From contig OZ026518.1 in NCBI GenBank assembly GCA_964019695.1, positions 108,720,305-108,784,304 on the forward strand: a stretch of 64,000 nucleotides of DNA, in the 5' to 3' direction. Under the pieces are notes generated by a model. It made no database searches, was not told the DNA's origin, and was given only the letters and a program-made list of their open reading frames with translations. Shown piece by piece: positions 36,609 to 48,386 of the stretch; the first letter of the stretch is position 1; every line of letters starts with the position of its first letter. The DNA comes from Loripinus fragilis. Taxonomy: Eukaryota; Mollusca; Bivalvia; Lucinida; Lucinidae. Made by a program: the position numbers and the translations under genes.

Positions 36609-36860
36609 ATTAGCTCACCTGAGCCAAAAGCTCACGGGTGAGCTAATAGTATACCAGTCACTCTTGCGTACGTCCGTCAATCAACATTTTCAAACATCTT
36701 CTCCTCTGAAACTACTGGGCAATTAAACTCAAATTTCAAATGGAGACTCCTTAGGATGCGGGAACGAAATTTTGTTCAAATGGTCCTGGTCACATGTCCA
36801 AGATCGCCGCCATGCCCATATATGGTAAAAACCTTTTAAAAACTTCTTCAGAAGGCCCAT
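36609..36860 (+). repeat. TTAGCTCACCTGAGC dispersed repeat
   Basis: TTAGCTCACCTGAGCCAAAA with the inner inverse GCTCACGGGTGAGCTAATAG, then CGTCCGTCAATCAACATTTT and CTTCTCCTCTGAAACTACTG. This is a repeat type I associate with bivalve genomes. Confidence 0.65.
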
Positions 36861-36884
36861 GTCCTTGGGACTTGGTATGTTAGT

Positions 36885-37142
36885 TTTTTAGTTATCTTGA
36901 TTACAAAATATCATTATGACCCTTTAAAAGGGGCATAATTCCACGAAGGGAGATAATCCAGACTTAAAAAATACGTGTTAATCATTTTTGATGAGGAATG
37001 CATATATGAAATTTTAAAACTGTATCTTAATAAATTTTGAACGGACGCACGGACGGACTGATGGATGGACAGAAGGAAGGACAGATGCACGCACAAGCCC
37101 AAAGCCATATGCTCCTTCAACTTTTCCAAAGTTGGGGGCATA
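36885..37142 (-). mobile_element. GGGGGCATA-type dispersed repeat, copy 2, inverted
   Basis: Reads AAAAGGGGCATAATTCCACG, GGACGCACGGACGGACTGAT, then CAACTTTTCCAAAGTTGGGG GCATAAAA: the reverse complement of the 5' half of the copy at 31165. Confidence 0.7.
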
Positions 37143-37655
37143 AAAACGAATTTTCATCTGATTCTGTGTGTACTGGTATTGAGATTAAAATTATGCCATT
37201 TCATGAGTTTGGTATGCTAACTAATTATTCCAGGAGTGGAGGCTCAGACAAGCCTGTGTATCCATATAGTCTCCCCAGAGCCTTTGCTGCACGCATAAAT
37301 AGAGCATGAACATAGCCTACATATTGATGGTCTGAGCTCTCACCTTTACTTCCACAAACCCTTTGAGGTGTGATTGTAGCGGTAAATGCATTGGGTGAAT
37401 CGAGGGTCATTACTTAGAGGTCTTGGTGGAAGTATAGATCTCTTCTTTCTCTACTTTATGTATACGATCTGCGATCTGTGTACCTATACCTGTCTAAGTA
37501 CTGAAATCTCGTGCGACAGTGACCCAATTGCACGAAAACGCTTTTTTTCTTATTAGTTATTTTATTTCAGAAACAACATCATATAACATATATAGGCACA
37601 ATACATTTTACCATACACAAGTTTTAAGTAGTCATACTGTAAAATAAGGATAATA

Positions 37656-38365
37656 TACTCAGAAAAACAATTGAAGGATATTGAAATTATTTTTACTATA
37701 CAGCATTTGAGACAATACTTTTCAAACAAAGTATTTTTATATCTGATAGAACTACCACTATGCAATTCAGCAAAATGCAAAATTAAATTTACGGGTCATT
37801 GGTTACGATACAGTACCACGCCAAATGTACCGACCCTCTCTACCCAAAGTTCACAAGCAATAAATTTAGCGCTTATAAAAATACCTGAAACCCTTACCAT
37901 GTAATTGCTTATGTTCTAATTCCGACCACAGATGAGTTTTTACTCCCATTTATCAGCCATTGGCCCTAATAATGGGACAACTTCCTCACCAAAAATGCAC
38001 AGATATGGCATACCCCAGCCAATGTGACATTAAAGTGGCAGTATAACACAGACAACAACTACAAAACTATGTGCCATACTTTTGAGGGAGAGCCAGCAAT
38101 GATTTTGAAGCCAGTCATTATGGAATACAAATGATAAAAATGGGTATCAATCATTTTTAAACGTTTGTGACTTTTCAGTATAGAGGGTTGCACCATTTGG
38201 ATTTGTACGGTACTTAAACCATTGAAGCATGACAAAAAGCAAGCATCCATTTTGATTGCAGATATATAGAACTATGAAATGCATGCATTATTAGTTTAGT
38301 TTTTATTGTATTGAATGTTAGAGATGGAACTGAACCTAAATATCCTTCAATTGTTTTTCTGAGTA
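37656..38365. mobile_element. ~710-bp MITE (TACTCAGAAAA family), copy B
   Basis: TIRs TACTCAGAAAAACAATTGAA and TTCAATTGTTTTTCTGAGTA are perfect over 20 bp and extend to about 27 bp (GGATATT/AATATCC). Flanking TA suggests a Tc1/mariner-type target. Interior matches copy A (30158-30856) along its length. Confidence 0.9.
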
Positions 38366-38799
38366 TATGATACCACAAAGTGGGTAAAACATGAGAAAAT
38401 GCCCTTTAGTATCTATGCCTATATTCAGTCAGAATCCCAAATACTGACGAAACTTCAGTACCCAGTGTATCAGCTGGGGTAGATATCCAGACTCTGACAA
38501 CGGTTCTACATAGGTATTGCTTGCAATGGTACAGAAAACACATTTTGTCACGTTTTGTTAAGCATGATGTATGACTAGTTGACATTCATATATTATCATC
38601 CCTTCATATGTTTTATAAGGTGGCTTCAGAAACAATTTATGAGAAGAAGGAGGGGTGGGGTAGAAAAAGGAGAGGGAATAAAGGGCATTAGAAAGCACCA
38701 AGTGTGTGACGTCTAGATAATTTGAAGTTTTGAAAGATAATATTCGAAGAATATCACAAATTATGAAGTAGAGGTTTGCCACTTGCTTATGTATCAATA

Positions 38800-39595
38800 T
38801 ATACCCAACAAAAAAAGAAACGCACCACTTAGAACTGTTCAACTCTCAGGAAGATCACAAGTGATACGTCAGTTTAGTTTATATCAGTGCAAGGGTATGT
38901 CATGTACTGTTGCGTCACACGTCTTTTTCAATCTGGCGTCGAAATTGTGTTAAAGAAAATTGGTCATGAACAAAGTGGGGGTCAAATTGTAAAGTCACAG
39001 GAAATAAGCGTTTTTATAATGCTCTCTTGCTGGATAAGTTCAAGCAATTGTAATCACATCAGTAGACCAAATTGTACCCAGACACCTATTCTTGCAAGTT
39101 CTATCTTTGAATTCAGCATACGCGATAATTAAACGCTAGGTCCCCCATGTATTGTGACTACCCTTTGGATACTGATTCCACACTGGAGATAAACCTTACA
39201 AAACATTTAAAGATTTCAACATTGTTTAATCAATTTAAACCGTCCTAACTTATAAAAATGGATTTTGAAATTACAACAAAGCATCAATAAACACATTGGT
39301 TGTCTCACATAACAACAACATATCGTTTTCATACTTTGCAAATATAAAACATACTTGGAATTCCATGCAGACAGCAGCGTTGAATTAACGCTTCCAAAAC
39401 TCGTTTACCATTCGCCTTGATGTCTTTTGTGCCTACACAGGGAAAGTACAGATACTCATCATAGTCACACTCAGGTTTTAGTAAGATTTGATCAGAAATG
39501 ACAATTTGAATTTCATAACAATTTACATTTTCCTATTAAAAGGAGACCTTAATGGGGAAAATCGTAGTGGTGCGTTTCTTTTTTTGTCGGGTATA
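38800..39595. mobile_element. ~796-bp MITE with AAACGCACCAC-type TIR
   Basis: Left TATACCCAACAAAAAAAGAA and right TTCTTTTTTTGTCGGGTATA are inverted with one mismatch, and both continue inward with ACGCACCAC/GTGGTGCGT. No transposase inside. Confidence 0.88.
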
Positions 39596-39599
39596 CTAA

Positions 39600-39602
<3 letters not shown>

Positions 39603-39661
<59 letters not shown>
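39603..39661. repeat. (GA)n microsatellite
   Basis: About 29 uninterrupted GA units, exactly between the right end of the 38800-39595 MITE and the 3' end of the LINE remnant. Confidence 0.97.
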
Positions 39662-39664
<3 letters not shown>

Positions 39665-39669
39665 TCGCC

Positions 39670-41846
39670 TTTCTGTTTTTGCTTTTAAATAGTCTTTTAA
39701 TCTATTAATGTTTTTAGGTTCCTCCATTTTCTGTCGAATTTGGCAATTCTATCATTTGTAAAATAAATGTATTTTTCTACCATAGTTCTTTGACTTAAGT
39801 ACAACTTAAAATGTTCTAATGTTGGTTGAGTTCTTTTGTATTTGTTTTTAAATATAAAATATTTTCCGTGCAGAATAATGAAATTCTTGACCTGGGTTTC
39901 TATACAATTTGTTCTTTCCGAATGTAACGTACTTTAAACTGAAATTGATTGTTATGTTATGTCTCAATAAGTACATGGTCAGGTTTGTCCAAAAATGCTG
40001 TACATGGTTACATTCCCAAAAAAGATGATTTATAGTTTCTTTTTCCATTGAACAAAATTCACATAAAGATGTCTCTTTAATTTTACATTTTAGTAGATTT
40101 TTATTCGTGGGAATAATTTGCATTTAGCATTTGTACTGGAAATTCTGGAGTCGAACGTCTTTAGTTGCCTGCAAGTGACTGGTATATATGTTATTCCAGT
40201 TTAGGTTTTCGTCACTGAATTGTTCAATCCACTTTTGTTCCGATTTTCTTTGTGGTGGTAAATTCTTTTCCATTAGTAATTAGGTGTACTGGTTGGTTTG
40301 TTTTGATTTTGTTATTTGATCAGGAAAAATGGCCTTTTGGGTATATTAACGTTTTTATTTTTAGTATTAGTTTTCAATGCATTTGGTACACTATGTATCA
40401 GGGTTTAATATTTCAGAAAATCGTCTTCTAGGAGGTTGTATTTTTCGCTTAATCTTCTATATGAATAAAGTGCTTTTGCTGTAATATCGTATACATCTTC
40501 AAAATATTTTATTCCGTTACTGAACCAATTTGTATACATTATGGTGTTACCTTCTACTTTTACATTACTGTTGTTCCATAAAATTTCGTGCCTATAAGAC
40601 CTGATAACTGGATTTTCAATACATTTGCACCACGCTGCCAAGATATCTTTTAAAAAAATGTTTTGCGTAAATCTATGTATATCGTTTTCAGAGAAGTTAC
40701 ATTCAAATAAAAGTTTTCCTCAAAAAGGTTTAAGTTTACTAAGATATATGTTTTTAAGTATTCCGTTATCTTCAGATTCTGTCATTCTTTTTATCCAACA
40801 TATTTTTAAGGATTTAATAAAGGTTTCCAGGTCCATCATTTTTAGCCCTCCCTTTTCATAATCCATGGTAAGTGTTTCTCTTTTTATTTTAGCAGGTTTT
40901 GAATCCCATAAGAAATCGTACCCTATTGTTTCAATTCGTTTAATGGTTTGTTTAGTCGGATCAGGTAAAGAGGAAAGAACATATACTAATTTTTGAAAGT
41001 GCATAATTTTTATAACAGTGATTTTACCCATCAGTGTCAGTTTCCTATGTTGCCACTGCTTCAAACATTTTCAAAGAGTTTGATTTTAGGTTCTAAATTT
41101 GCTTGGAATATATTTTCCTCGTTAGTACCAAAGGTCATACCAAGTGAACTCGCTTGGGCAGAACTCCATTGAAATTTTCTGTCTTTTAGGTATACTACAT
41201 TGCTTTTAGTCATGCTACCTATTCGCAGAACTTGACACTTTTAGGCGTTGATTTTCAATCCAGAAATATAACTATATTTATCTAAGATGTCAATCAGTGT
41301 TTGAAATGACTTAAATGAGCCATCCAGTATGAATGATGCATCATCGGCGAATAAAGATTTTTTAAATTCCATATTTGCATAGAAAATGCCTTTAATGTCT
41401 TCTGTGGTTGAAATTTTATGCGAAAGAAGTTCAATACATATAATAAACAGGTAGGTAGATAGTGGGCATCCCTGGCGAACACCTCCCCGTATTGGGAAGA
41501 ACTTAGACATGTTGCCATTATTTGAGACACAGCTTTTGGCGTCGTGATAAAAAGGTTTTACCCATCTGATAAAATCCTCTCCAAAGTTAAAATGTTTCAG
41601 ACAACTAATAATAAATGTGTGATCGACGCTATCAATGCTTTCTCAAAATCAGAGAAAATTATTAAGCCAGGCTTGTCTTCATCTTCAGCATTGTCTATAA
41701 TTTCAAAGAGTAAACGAATGTTTCTCCTATATATCTTCCCTTTATAAAACCTGTCTGTGAATTATGTATTATAGTAGAAATAGCACTTTTTACTCGGTTT
41801 GAAATGCGTTTGAGGGTTTTATTTAAAACACTTAGATGGACAACAT
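39670..41846 (-). pseudogene. L1-like LINE ORF2 remnant, 5' truncated
   Basis: Minus-strand frames in order: QTGFIKGRYIGETFVYSL (41720), SDFEKA and DHTFIISCLKHFNFGEDFIRW across a frameshift (about 41570-41660), the RT block GGVRQGCPLSTYLFIICIEL (about 41450), FADDASFILDGS (about 41340, with the FADD catalytic box), LTLMGKITVIKIMHFQKLVY (about 41030), and a Cys-rich RVT-type knuckle CEFCSMEKETINHLFWEC (about 40045). This order is that of non-LTR ORF2 from RT to its C-terminal zinc knuckle. Frameshifts and stops split it into at least five frames. It ends abruptly at about 41846 without endonuclease, the usual 5' truncation. Confidence 0.85.
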
Positions 41847-43799
41847 GGCGCTCAGAGACACACGTACTAAAACGTATACATGGATATGGGATTTGAAAAA
41901 AACAAAGCAAAAAAAAAAAAAACCCCAAAAAACTGAAAATAAAGGACGTGGCTATGTAAATGATTGTATCCTTTCATGCTTCAATCGATTCTTACTGTTA
42001 TTGCGTGTTTATATTACTAATGCTTCTGAATTGACGCAAACACAAACCTTAATGGGAGATGTTAATATTGGCTGTAATGGATATAAAGAACAGAAAATAA
42101 TTGCTCCCCAATTAGATATAATTAGAAATTTTTAAAGTCACGGAAAACCGCCACCTTCCTGAAAGTTTTGTATCGTTGAAAGCCGTGACAAAAGCTGGCC
42201 ACGGAATTTCGTGTGATCCTTGACTGTTTATATATAGGTATCCAGCAAAACGTACAAGTTGTCATGTGCGACCACCGAAGACCCGGACTAGCCTGCGCAT
42301 CCGGGCAGTCTGAACAGTCTTTGATGGGCGCTCAATGGGTAGCCAATGGTCCAAAGTTTCTTCAGACAGAAAGCTAAAACTTATCAAACTGTGCGGATGC
42401 GAATACCAGGCGCGTTCCTGAGGCATTTTATAGAGTACGCACTCTTGAAGTGGTCTAGGGTACTCACCCCTGTATGGGCCAAGGGTGACGCCCTGTTGCA
42501 AAAAATGGTTTTAGGCATTCCAAAAGGCTAAAATGAGCCCTTAAATCACGCAACTTAACACTATTAGCTGAATTTTTCTTCCGAAAATCAAATTACGAGG
42601 GTCATTTTTTATGTTCGTAGAATCGGGCTGTATCTCTACAAATATAAAATTTACGGTACCAAAAGTTTATCTATTTTGAAAGGTCTAGCTTCTATTTATC
42701 AACTGATATAAATTTTACATCATTAGCGCTTAGTTCAGTCAAGATATATAGCTTTGAAAAAGCCTAGTAAAGGACACTGGTCGAAATCCATGCCATTTTA
42801 ACCACGCAGCAAGCAGGAAATTAGACGCTGTTAAGTTCCATTCGCTATGGTGATATAAGCATTTGTCAAGCGGATTTTTCTTTTGCACCATCAAAATTGA
42901 TTATTCAAACGCTAACCGTAGACAAGTGCAGCAAAACTATAAGCATGCTGTTTGCTCTTCTATAACAATTTAAAACACCCATTAATATACCAAAATTATC
43001 ATAGTGTAGTGCTAGTTATTATATCTGTTAAAATTACGATATGAACAAATTTTAGAATTTCTTCTTGTTTTGCATAGCACATGATATACTCAATCATTCG
43101 TCAGCAGTTATATTGATGTATCGATTTAAACGTGTAACTGGCAACTTCCGGTACTGGCATATCCCCATGTTATAAAAAGTGGGTGGGGTAAATCAAACCC
43201 GCGTAGAAAACACAATAACAATTGGATCTGCATAATTTTCTTATTGCAGTAATTTCAACACCTGTTAAGAGGTAAAAAAACAAAACAGTTTTGATGTATT
43301 TTCTAAATATAATAACGCTCCATGACGTCATTTATGTACAAAATAAGGGATTTTAGTACCCCCTAGGCAATTTATTTTGCAGCTCATTTCTAATAAAACA
43401 AAAGTATTAATTTTGTTTTGGGATGAAAGTTACCATAACACTTCCATCTACCATATAAACAAGAAAAAATATAATACTACTTTACAGCTAACATATTAAG
43501 CCACATTCAAAAGCTCGTACCCAACTTCCACTTGTGTCAACTTTTTACACAAAAAGTTTATATGCCAACTGTTCAATTTGCTGAGGTTCCAAAAAAAAAA
43601 CATTCCCTGTCCAACAATTGCTGCATATATGCTATAATGTTTATATAATATTGTAGCACGTGGTGTCCTTGATCTGCAGCAAAATTTTCAGAAGCTGTGT
43701 ATGGCTATGGACCCATTTTCATGCAATTGTTACAAACGTTCTGTCAGAGACTAAGTCCATAATTGTCATATTTCTACCATATTTCTAGTGTGCGATATA
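41847..43799. other. Non-coding; nothing firmly recognised
   Basis: Contains an A-rich run at 41909-41922, a stretch at 42260-42540 with GACTAGCCTGCGCATCCGGG that resembles the CTGATCAGCC..GCGCA elements, and AT-rich sequence. No supported reading frame. Confidence 0.4.
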
Positions 43800-44942
43800 T
43801 ATACTCATGTCCAATGAAAACGCACCACTATTCCGATGCGCATATTTGTGGGCTATCAAAAGCTGTGCAAAATTGCGTTATTTATAGATATTTTTTAGGA
43901 CAAATGCGATGTTTTCGCACAAAAATTTCAATTCCAGTGACGCCATTAACACATGACGCAACGTCAGCCTCAAAATTGCGTTAATCACAATTTTGGTGTA
44001 TACAAAAAGACCCTAAAATTTCGTTTAAATGTTTTCTGTTTGCCAGGAGATCCCTTGTCATTTCGCCACAACTTTGACAGTTGTGACGCAACAGCTAACG
44101 CTACACTAACTCGAACAATGTCACTATGTAAGCTTAAATATGGAGTGGTCCGACAAAACTTGACGTAAAATGTTTAATTGTGATTTCTACAGTCCAACTG
44201 TTCTACACAATGCTTATTTACCGTCGTACAAACTCACACACATGCAAAACGTCATACAAAGCCTCTTAAAATTTGACGTTCCATTATTGACGTCAACTTT
44301 GAGCGCGTCGCCAGCCATTGTTCGCAACGCTAGTGTTTTAAATCTTCTAAAATTTGTGTCCATCTGTTAATGCGAGTATTATCTAACATTAAGTTCAACA
44401 CAGATACTCTTAGGTTTGTGTATACGAGCTTCTAGAGATTGACGTTTATCAAAAAAACGTTGATACCTACGCTCCATCGATGTATACGACCCGCTACACG
44501 AGCAAGAAATCTTCTTGCTACAACCTTGTCGTAATTTTGCATCAGTAAAAGAAGGATTCCTTGAATGTCTCGATTTTACGACTAGTCAAAATTATGCTAG
44601 TGACGTCACATCGTGACGCTATAGCCGCTATCAATGCAAGATGACTATTCCTGGCTATCAATTTAGAGATTCTTTGAAATTTCTACAAAGAAAAATGCGT
44701 GAATAATGCTTTTGAAAATTCTGACACATTCGATGGCTGGTTCTGTGACTTTCTGTTTTGACGGTTGTTTTATTAAATGGTTCCAGCACGAGTCATCAGT
44801 GACCATTCGGTTTTAAAGACCTATCAGTAACTTACAGAATTGCAAAAGTACAATGAGACGCCATTGCAAAAATAAAATGTTATGTCATTAGAAAGATATA
44901 GTCATTTTTCTAGGTGGTGCGTTTTCATTGGACATGAGTATA
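43800..44942. mobile_element. ~1.14-kb MITE with AAACGCACCAC-type TIR
   Basis: Left TATACTCATGTCCAATGAAA and right TTTCATTGGACATGAGTATA are perfect inverses, followed inward by ACGCACCAC/GTGGTGCGT. The interior has short frames only. Confidence 0.9.
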
Positions 44943-45116
44943 GGTATGTCTTTGCCTCTTAGAAGTCCTTTAAGTAATGCATTATGAAATAATTTTAGGT
45001 TGCATGTATAGATAAAAGCTCAATTTTTCCAAATATATGCATGATGCATGCATTTACTTTCGCCGTTTTCATTAAATCTACCTCTCTACGAACATAAAAA
45101 ACGTCCCTCGTAAATA

Positions 45117-45318
45117 CAATAAAACCTATCTTTTGGGGGCACTCAAAAAAGATAAAAACTTGGTTTTCAAGACCGATTATCACTTAATGCAGGTCAAAAG
45201 TATTGCAGAATGCTCCAAAGGGAGCATTCTGCAATACTTTCGACCTTCATTAAGCTACCATTTGTCATTAAGATCGGTGGTTTGTCTATTTTGAGTGGCC
45301 CCTTAAGACAGGTTTATT
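45117..45318. repeat. ~200-bp foldback element
   Basis: CAATAAAACCTATCTTTTGG..GGCACTCAAAA on the left is inverse to TTTTGAGTGGCC..AAGACAGGTTTATTG on the right. The centre is a perfect hairpin, AAAGTATTGCAGAATGCTCC / GGAGCATTCTGCAATACTTT, at 45198-45241. Confidence 0.85.
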
Positions 45319-45536
45319 GTAACTAAAACTATACTTGCTGCGTTAAGTTGTACACACATGCGTATTTGCATACACATGGGTACGGCCCTGGAAACTGATT
45401 TGAATCTTCGCTGCAACCACATGCAAACTTGTACCTTATGCTGGATACCGGCTCAGATACCAAATGTCAATTTGGGAAATGTCAAAAATCACTAAATTTG
45501 GGCGGCTAAAGTGCCTTTAAAAAGCTACTTGTTCTC

Positions 45537-45782
45537 TTACCCCTTAAAGCGCCAAGAAAAAAATGCATCTGAAAATGTCGTCTGCTGAAGTCGTCTGCTG
45601 CAAATAAATGCCTAACATTACAAACGAATTAAGTATACAAGCAAACAGCGTGGACCCAGAAAAGACTGCTCCTATAGGAGCAGTCTGATCTGGGTCAATA
45701 CTTTTGCCACAGATGCTTCATAAACATTTCAGCAGACGAGAAAGCAGACGACTTTTGTTGTAATTGGCGCTTAAAGGGTTAA
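45537..45782. mobile_element. ~246-bp MITE with TTAA-type ends
   Basis: Left TTACCCCTTAAAGCGCCAA and right TTGGCGCTTAAAGGGTTAA are inverse with two mismatches. The centre contains the perfect 22-bp palindrome whose half is GACTGCTCCTA (45664-45685). TTAA at 45779-45782 is the expected piggyBac-type target. The right edge overlaps the stop codon of the PLD gene. Confidence 0.75.
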
Positions 45783-46224
45783 CTTGTTGCAGCAGGTATG
45801 ACACTGCTCTGAGTGGCCAACTGCCTGCCAGTCTGCTGGAGAACATCACGCACTTTGGATGGGAAGTTGGTAATGATGCCCTGCACATAGTTCAGGTCGT
45901 TTCTTATGGTAGATGTAGCGTCGTCAGTCCAGGTGTAAGCCATCGAGATGGTGCCACTTTGTTTGTTTGAGCGTGCCAGTTCCAGAGTGGCTTGTGAGTG
46001 GTCTCCTGGTGAGCATGAACTGGCACCAGTCCCGAAAATGATATTTCTGGTAGGCAACGTTTGCATGACCGAGAGAGATTCTGGAAGTGTATTGAAAGCA
46101 CCAAGTTCCACAGAGAAAAATATCTTGTGCCTGTAGGCGGACGTCGAAGCCTCGGTTGCTGCTGCATCGATATATGGCATATGGGAACTCGAGAAGGCGC
46201 CAATGATGACGTTGCCACCATAAC
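45779..46224 (-). CDS. Secreted SMaseD/PLD-like gene, exon 3 (C-terminal half)
   Basis: After acceptor TTTTCGGCCTAG (46225-46226 AG on the minus strand) the frame reads GYGGNVIIGAFSSSHMPYID, continues through NIIFGTGASSC, and carries AYTWTDDATSTIRNDLNYVQ then GIITNFPSKVRDVL. That last part matches the conserved C-terminal TIM-barrel strand and helix of the SMaseD/GDPD-like family (W-T-D-D, R..L, G-I-I-T-N-x-P). It ends IPAATS and TAA at 45781-45779. The stop is the TTAA edge of a MITE, so the native end may have been longer. Exons 1-3 sum to 879 nt: 292 residues and stop, the normal length for this family. Confidence 0.85.
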
Positions 46225-46269
46225 CTAGGCCGAAAAGAAAACCAGTTAATGTCCTTACGACTTATCTAC

Positions 46270-46632
46270 CAGCTTCTTGCTTCTGTTGATCGTTCATACG
46301 GCTGTGAATCTTGCTGTCGATGTAAATCAATGCAATCTCCGACTTCGTAGCTGCGTGCGGCAGAAGTGTTGTTACTGACGCCTCAGCATTACATGGAATT
46401 GAAACATCCCGCTTCAGGGCTGAACAGATGAAACGCGAGTTGGAACAGAGAAAGGAAAATATCCACGGGCACATACACGTACAGTCGCACGGAATGCCAT
46501 GATAGAACCTACGTAGATGCCCGTTGGCGGAGAATTCCAGATCAAACTCCACGGCATTCGCTCCCTCTTGGATTGCCCAGTCAACGGCGTGCATGGTGTT
46601 TGCCATGTGCGCGATATTGTAGAATTCTTCAG
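46270..46632 (-). CDS. Secreted SMaseD/PLD-like gene, exon 2 (catalytic N-terminal half)
   Basis: Flanked by acceptor TTTTAATTGACAG and donor GCTG|GTAGAT. Joined to exon 1 in phase 1 it reads EEFYNIAHMANTMHAVDWAI, then GANAVEFDLEFSANG, RRFYHGIPCDCTCMC, and IALIYIDSKIHS. Numbering the spliced product, the expected catalytic and Mg-binding positions are H32, E52, D54, H68, D129 and K131, with H-to-E spacing of 20 as in the family. Family knowledge: spider-venom and bacterial sphingomyelinase D / phospholipase D enzymes remove head groups from sphingolipids and lysolipids. The loop after H68 is longer and Cys-rich (C72, C74, C76, C78, C86, C93, C104). Inference: an active secreted lipase-type enzyme. 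Non-venom homologues exist in many invertebrates, so a toxic role is not implied. Confidence 0.88.
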
Positions 46633-46659
46633 CTGTCAATTAAAAGAAAATACAATAAA

Positions 46660-46904
46660 AATTGAGCCAGTGCATGAGATTTCCAACAATATGGTATGTG
46701 CGACCAGCAAAGCTTCAGATCAGCCTGCGCATATGCGCAGTCTGATCAGAGCCTTTGCTAGTCGCTTGAATATTCTTTGACTGTTAAGCTACTGACTGAA
46801 CATCATTTGGAGTTTCTAAGCTTAAAAGGAGGCTGCACAGGCTCGTCTGAGTCTACACTTGTCAAAATGCCGCATTGTTGGAAATCAAATGTCGCAGCTC
46901 AATT
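46660..46904 (-). mobile_element. ~240-bp MITE (ATTGAGCC family), copy 2
   Basis: AATTGAGCCAGTGCATGAGA, CAGCCTGCGCATATGCGCAG, AAAAGGAGGCTGCACAGGCT, ending GTCGCAGCTCAATT. Inverted relative to copies 1 and 3. It lies in intron 1 of the PLD gene, 28 bases from the exon-2 acceptor. Confidence 0.8.
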
Positions 46905-47469
46905 AACATAATTGACATAATAAGCCAACACTGAGTATTCTATGCATGGACTGCTGATTTTCAGTCAATCCTGTGGTTTTCATCATTAACCCATGTATGC
47001 CTTATGGAGTTTCATACCCTTATGAATTTGACGAATCCATTTATAATTTAAGGGTTGCTGGGTAGTAATTTAGAGCTTAAGAATATAATATGTGTTTGTA
47101 GTTTTGAAATAGCCGGTCAATTTTCTTTTAAAAATATGTTACCATGAACTAAAATACCTGTTGAGAAATGTGACAACTAAAGCTTTTTTACACAATATCA
47201 TTGGCTTTATAGGGTGAAATTGAAAATGTAACGTAAACGACGCTGCAATTGACCCAAACAACTTTTAAAAACACCAATATGTGTAAAAAATAACAGGTTC
47301 TAGAGATTACAGAACTGTCTTGCTTAGTTAAGTATTAACCTGTTATTTACTTCACTCTAGGCCAATATAGTTAACAACTACAACCTTAACATAATTAATT
47401 ACATACTTTTGTTTTTAAGTAAATTAAGGGTAACGCAAATAACACACTGTTGCTTATGTTTGCAAGAAA

Positions 47470-48015
47470 TGGCCGATTTCATACGGGCGCCTTCCTTTTG
47501 AGCACTTTTAGCAATTAGCGATGATATCTTTTGCGCACTTTTAACGATTTCAGTTGCGCACTAATTTCACATCCAATCAAGAGCAATAAGTTATTAGTGG
47601 CCGTGAAACACTGACTTGTACAGGTAACCATACAGGTAAGATGACTACATATTTTGTTTATCAAAAGCTTTAAAATGTGGCATTTTCCCAAAGGAGATAT
47701 GCAGTTAAATCCTACATTCGTGTGCTGAGGAAACATTTCAAAGCCAAGACATAAAGTCCCTCTCCTTAGCCTTGTATAGGGACAGACAGAAATAGCTCCC
47801 TAACTTACAAAGTCCAGAATGTCCAATGCACCTTTAAAAGGAGTGATAACTAGCTGTAAGGACTTTCAACTACCTTAATAACCCCTAATTAATTTTAATG
47901 AGGTGTGAAAAAAGTGCGCAAATCATATGCAGAATTGTGCGCAAATGAAGGAGCCAAAGTGCACAAAAATAACTGAAGTGCGCAAATGAAAAGCGCCGTT
48001 TCATACCGTCTAATC
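47470..48015. mobile_element. ~545-bp element with inverted subterminal GCGCACTT motifs
   Basis: Left side 47475-47570 has TTTCATACGGGCGCC, TTTTGAGCACTTTTAGC, TTTTGCGCACTTTTAACG and AGTTGCGCACTAA. The right side 47890-48010 has the inverses AAAAAGTGCGCAAAT, TTGTGCGCAAATG, AAAGTGCACAAAAA, AAGTGCGCAAATG and GGCGCC-like GCGCCGTTTCATAC. Multiple subterminal motifs facing both ends are typical of transposase-binding sites. Confidence 0.65.
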
Positions 48016-48386
48016 TTTGTACTCAATTATAAAACTCGTGAAATATCTGCTAAACAGAGTGTCCGACAAAGTGCTATTTTTGACATTTCTTTCCTTCGGG
48101 TTCTTCTACTACGACTTTAAGTCAGCCGTTTCTGCGCTTTCCAGTGGTACAGAATGAGCTATAGAAAGAGTCAAGTCTTACGAACTTCTTAACAAAAGTT
48201 ACAGGTATAAATTACAAAGAGAATGATCGATTGTACGATTTTCATATTTCTGCTATAGAGTTCTGGATTATTGCAACTTTTATTTCAAATGCCCATATTT
48301 CTTGTGTTGTTTTAATATATTTGTATATTTATGTATATTGTCACAACGACGATGAGCTGTTTAGAAGCTTAAGTTATGTGAATAAA

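Noticed and set aside
41836..42135. 99-codon plus-strand Lys-rich frame
   Set aside because: Arises from an A-rich run and spans the truncation point of the LINE; no motif.
45764..46221. Other frames overlapping PLD exon 3 on both strands
   Set aside because: They lack family motifs; the chosen frame joins exon 2 in phase and carries the conserved C-terminal block.
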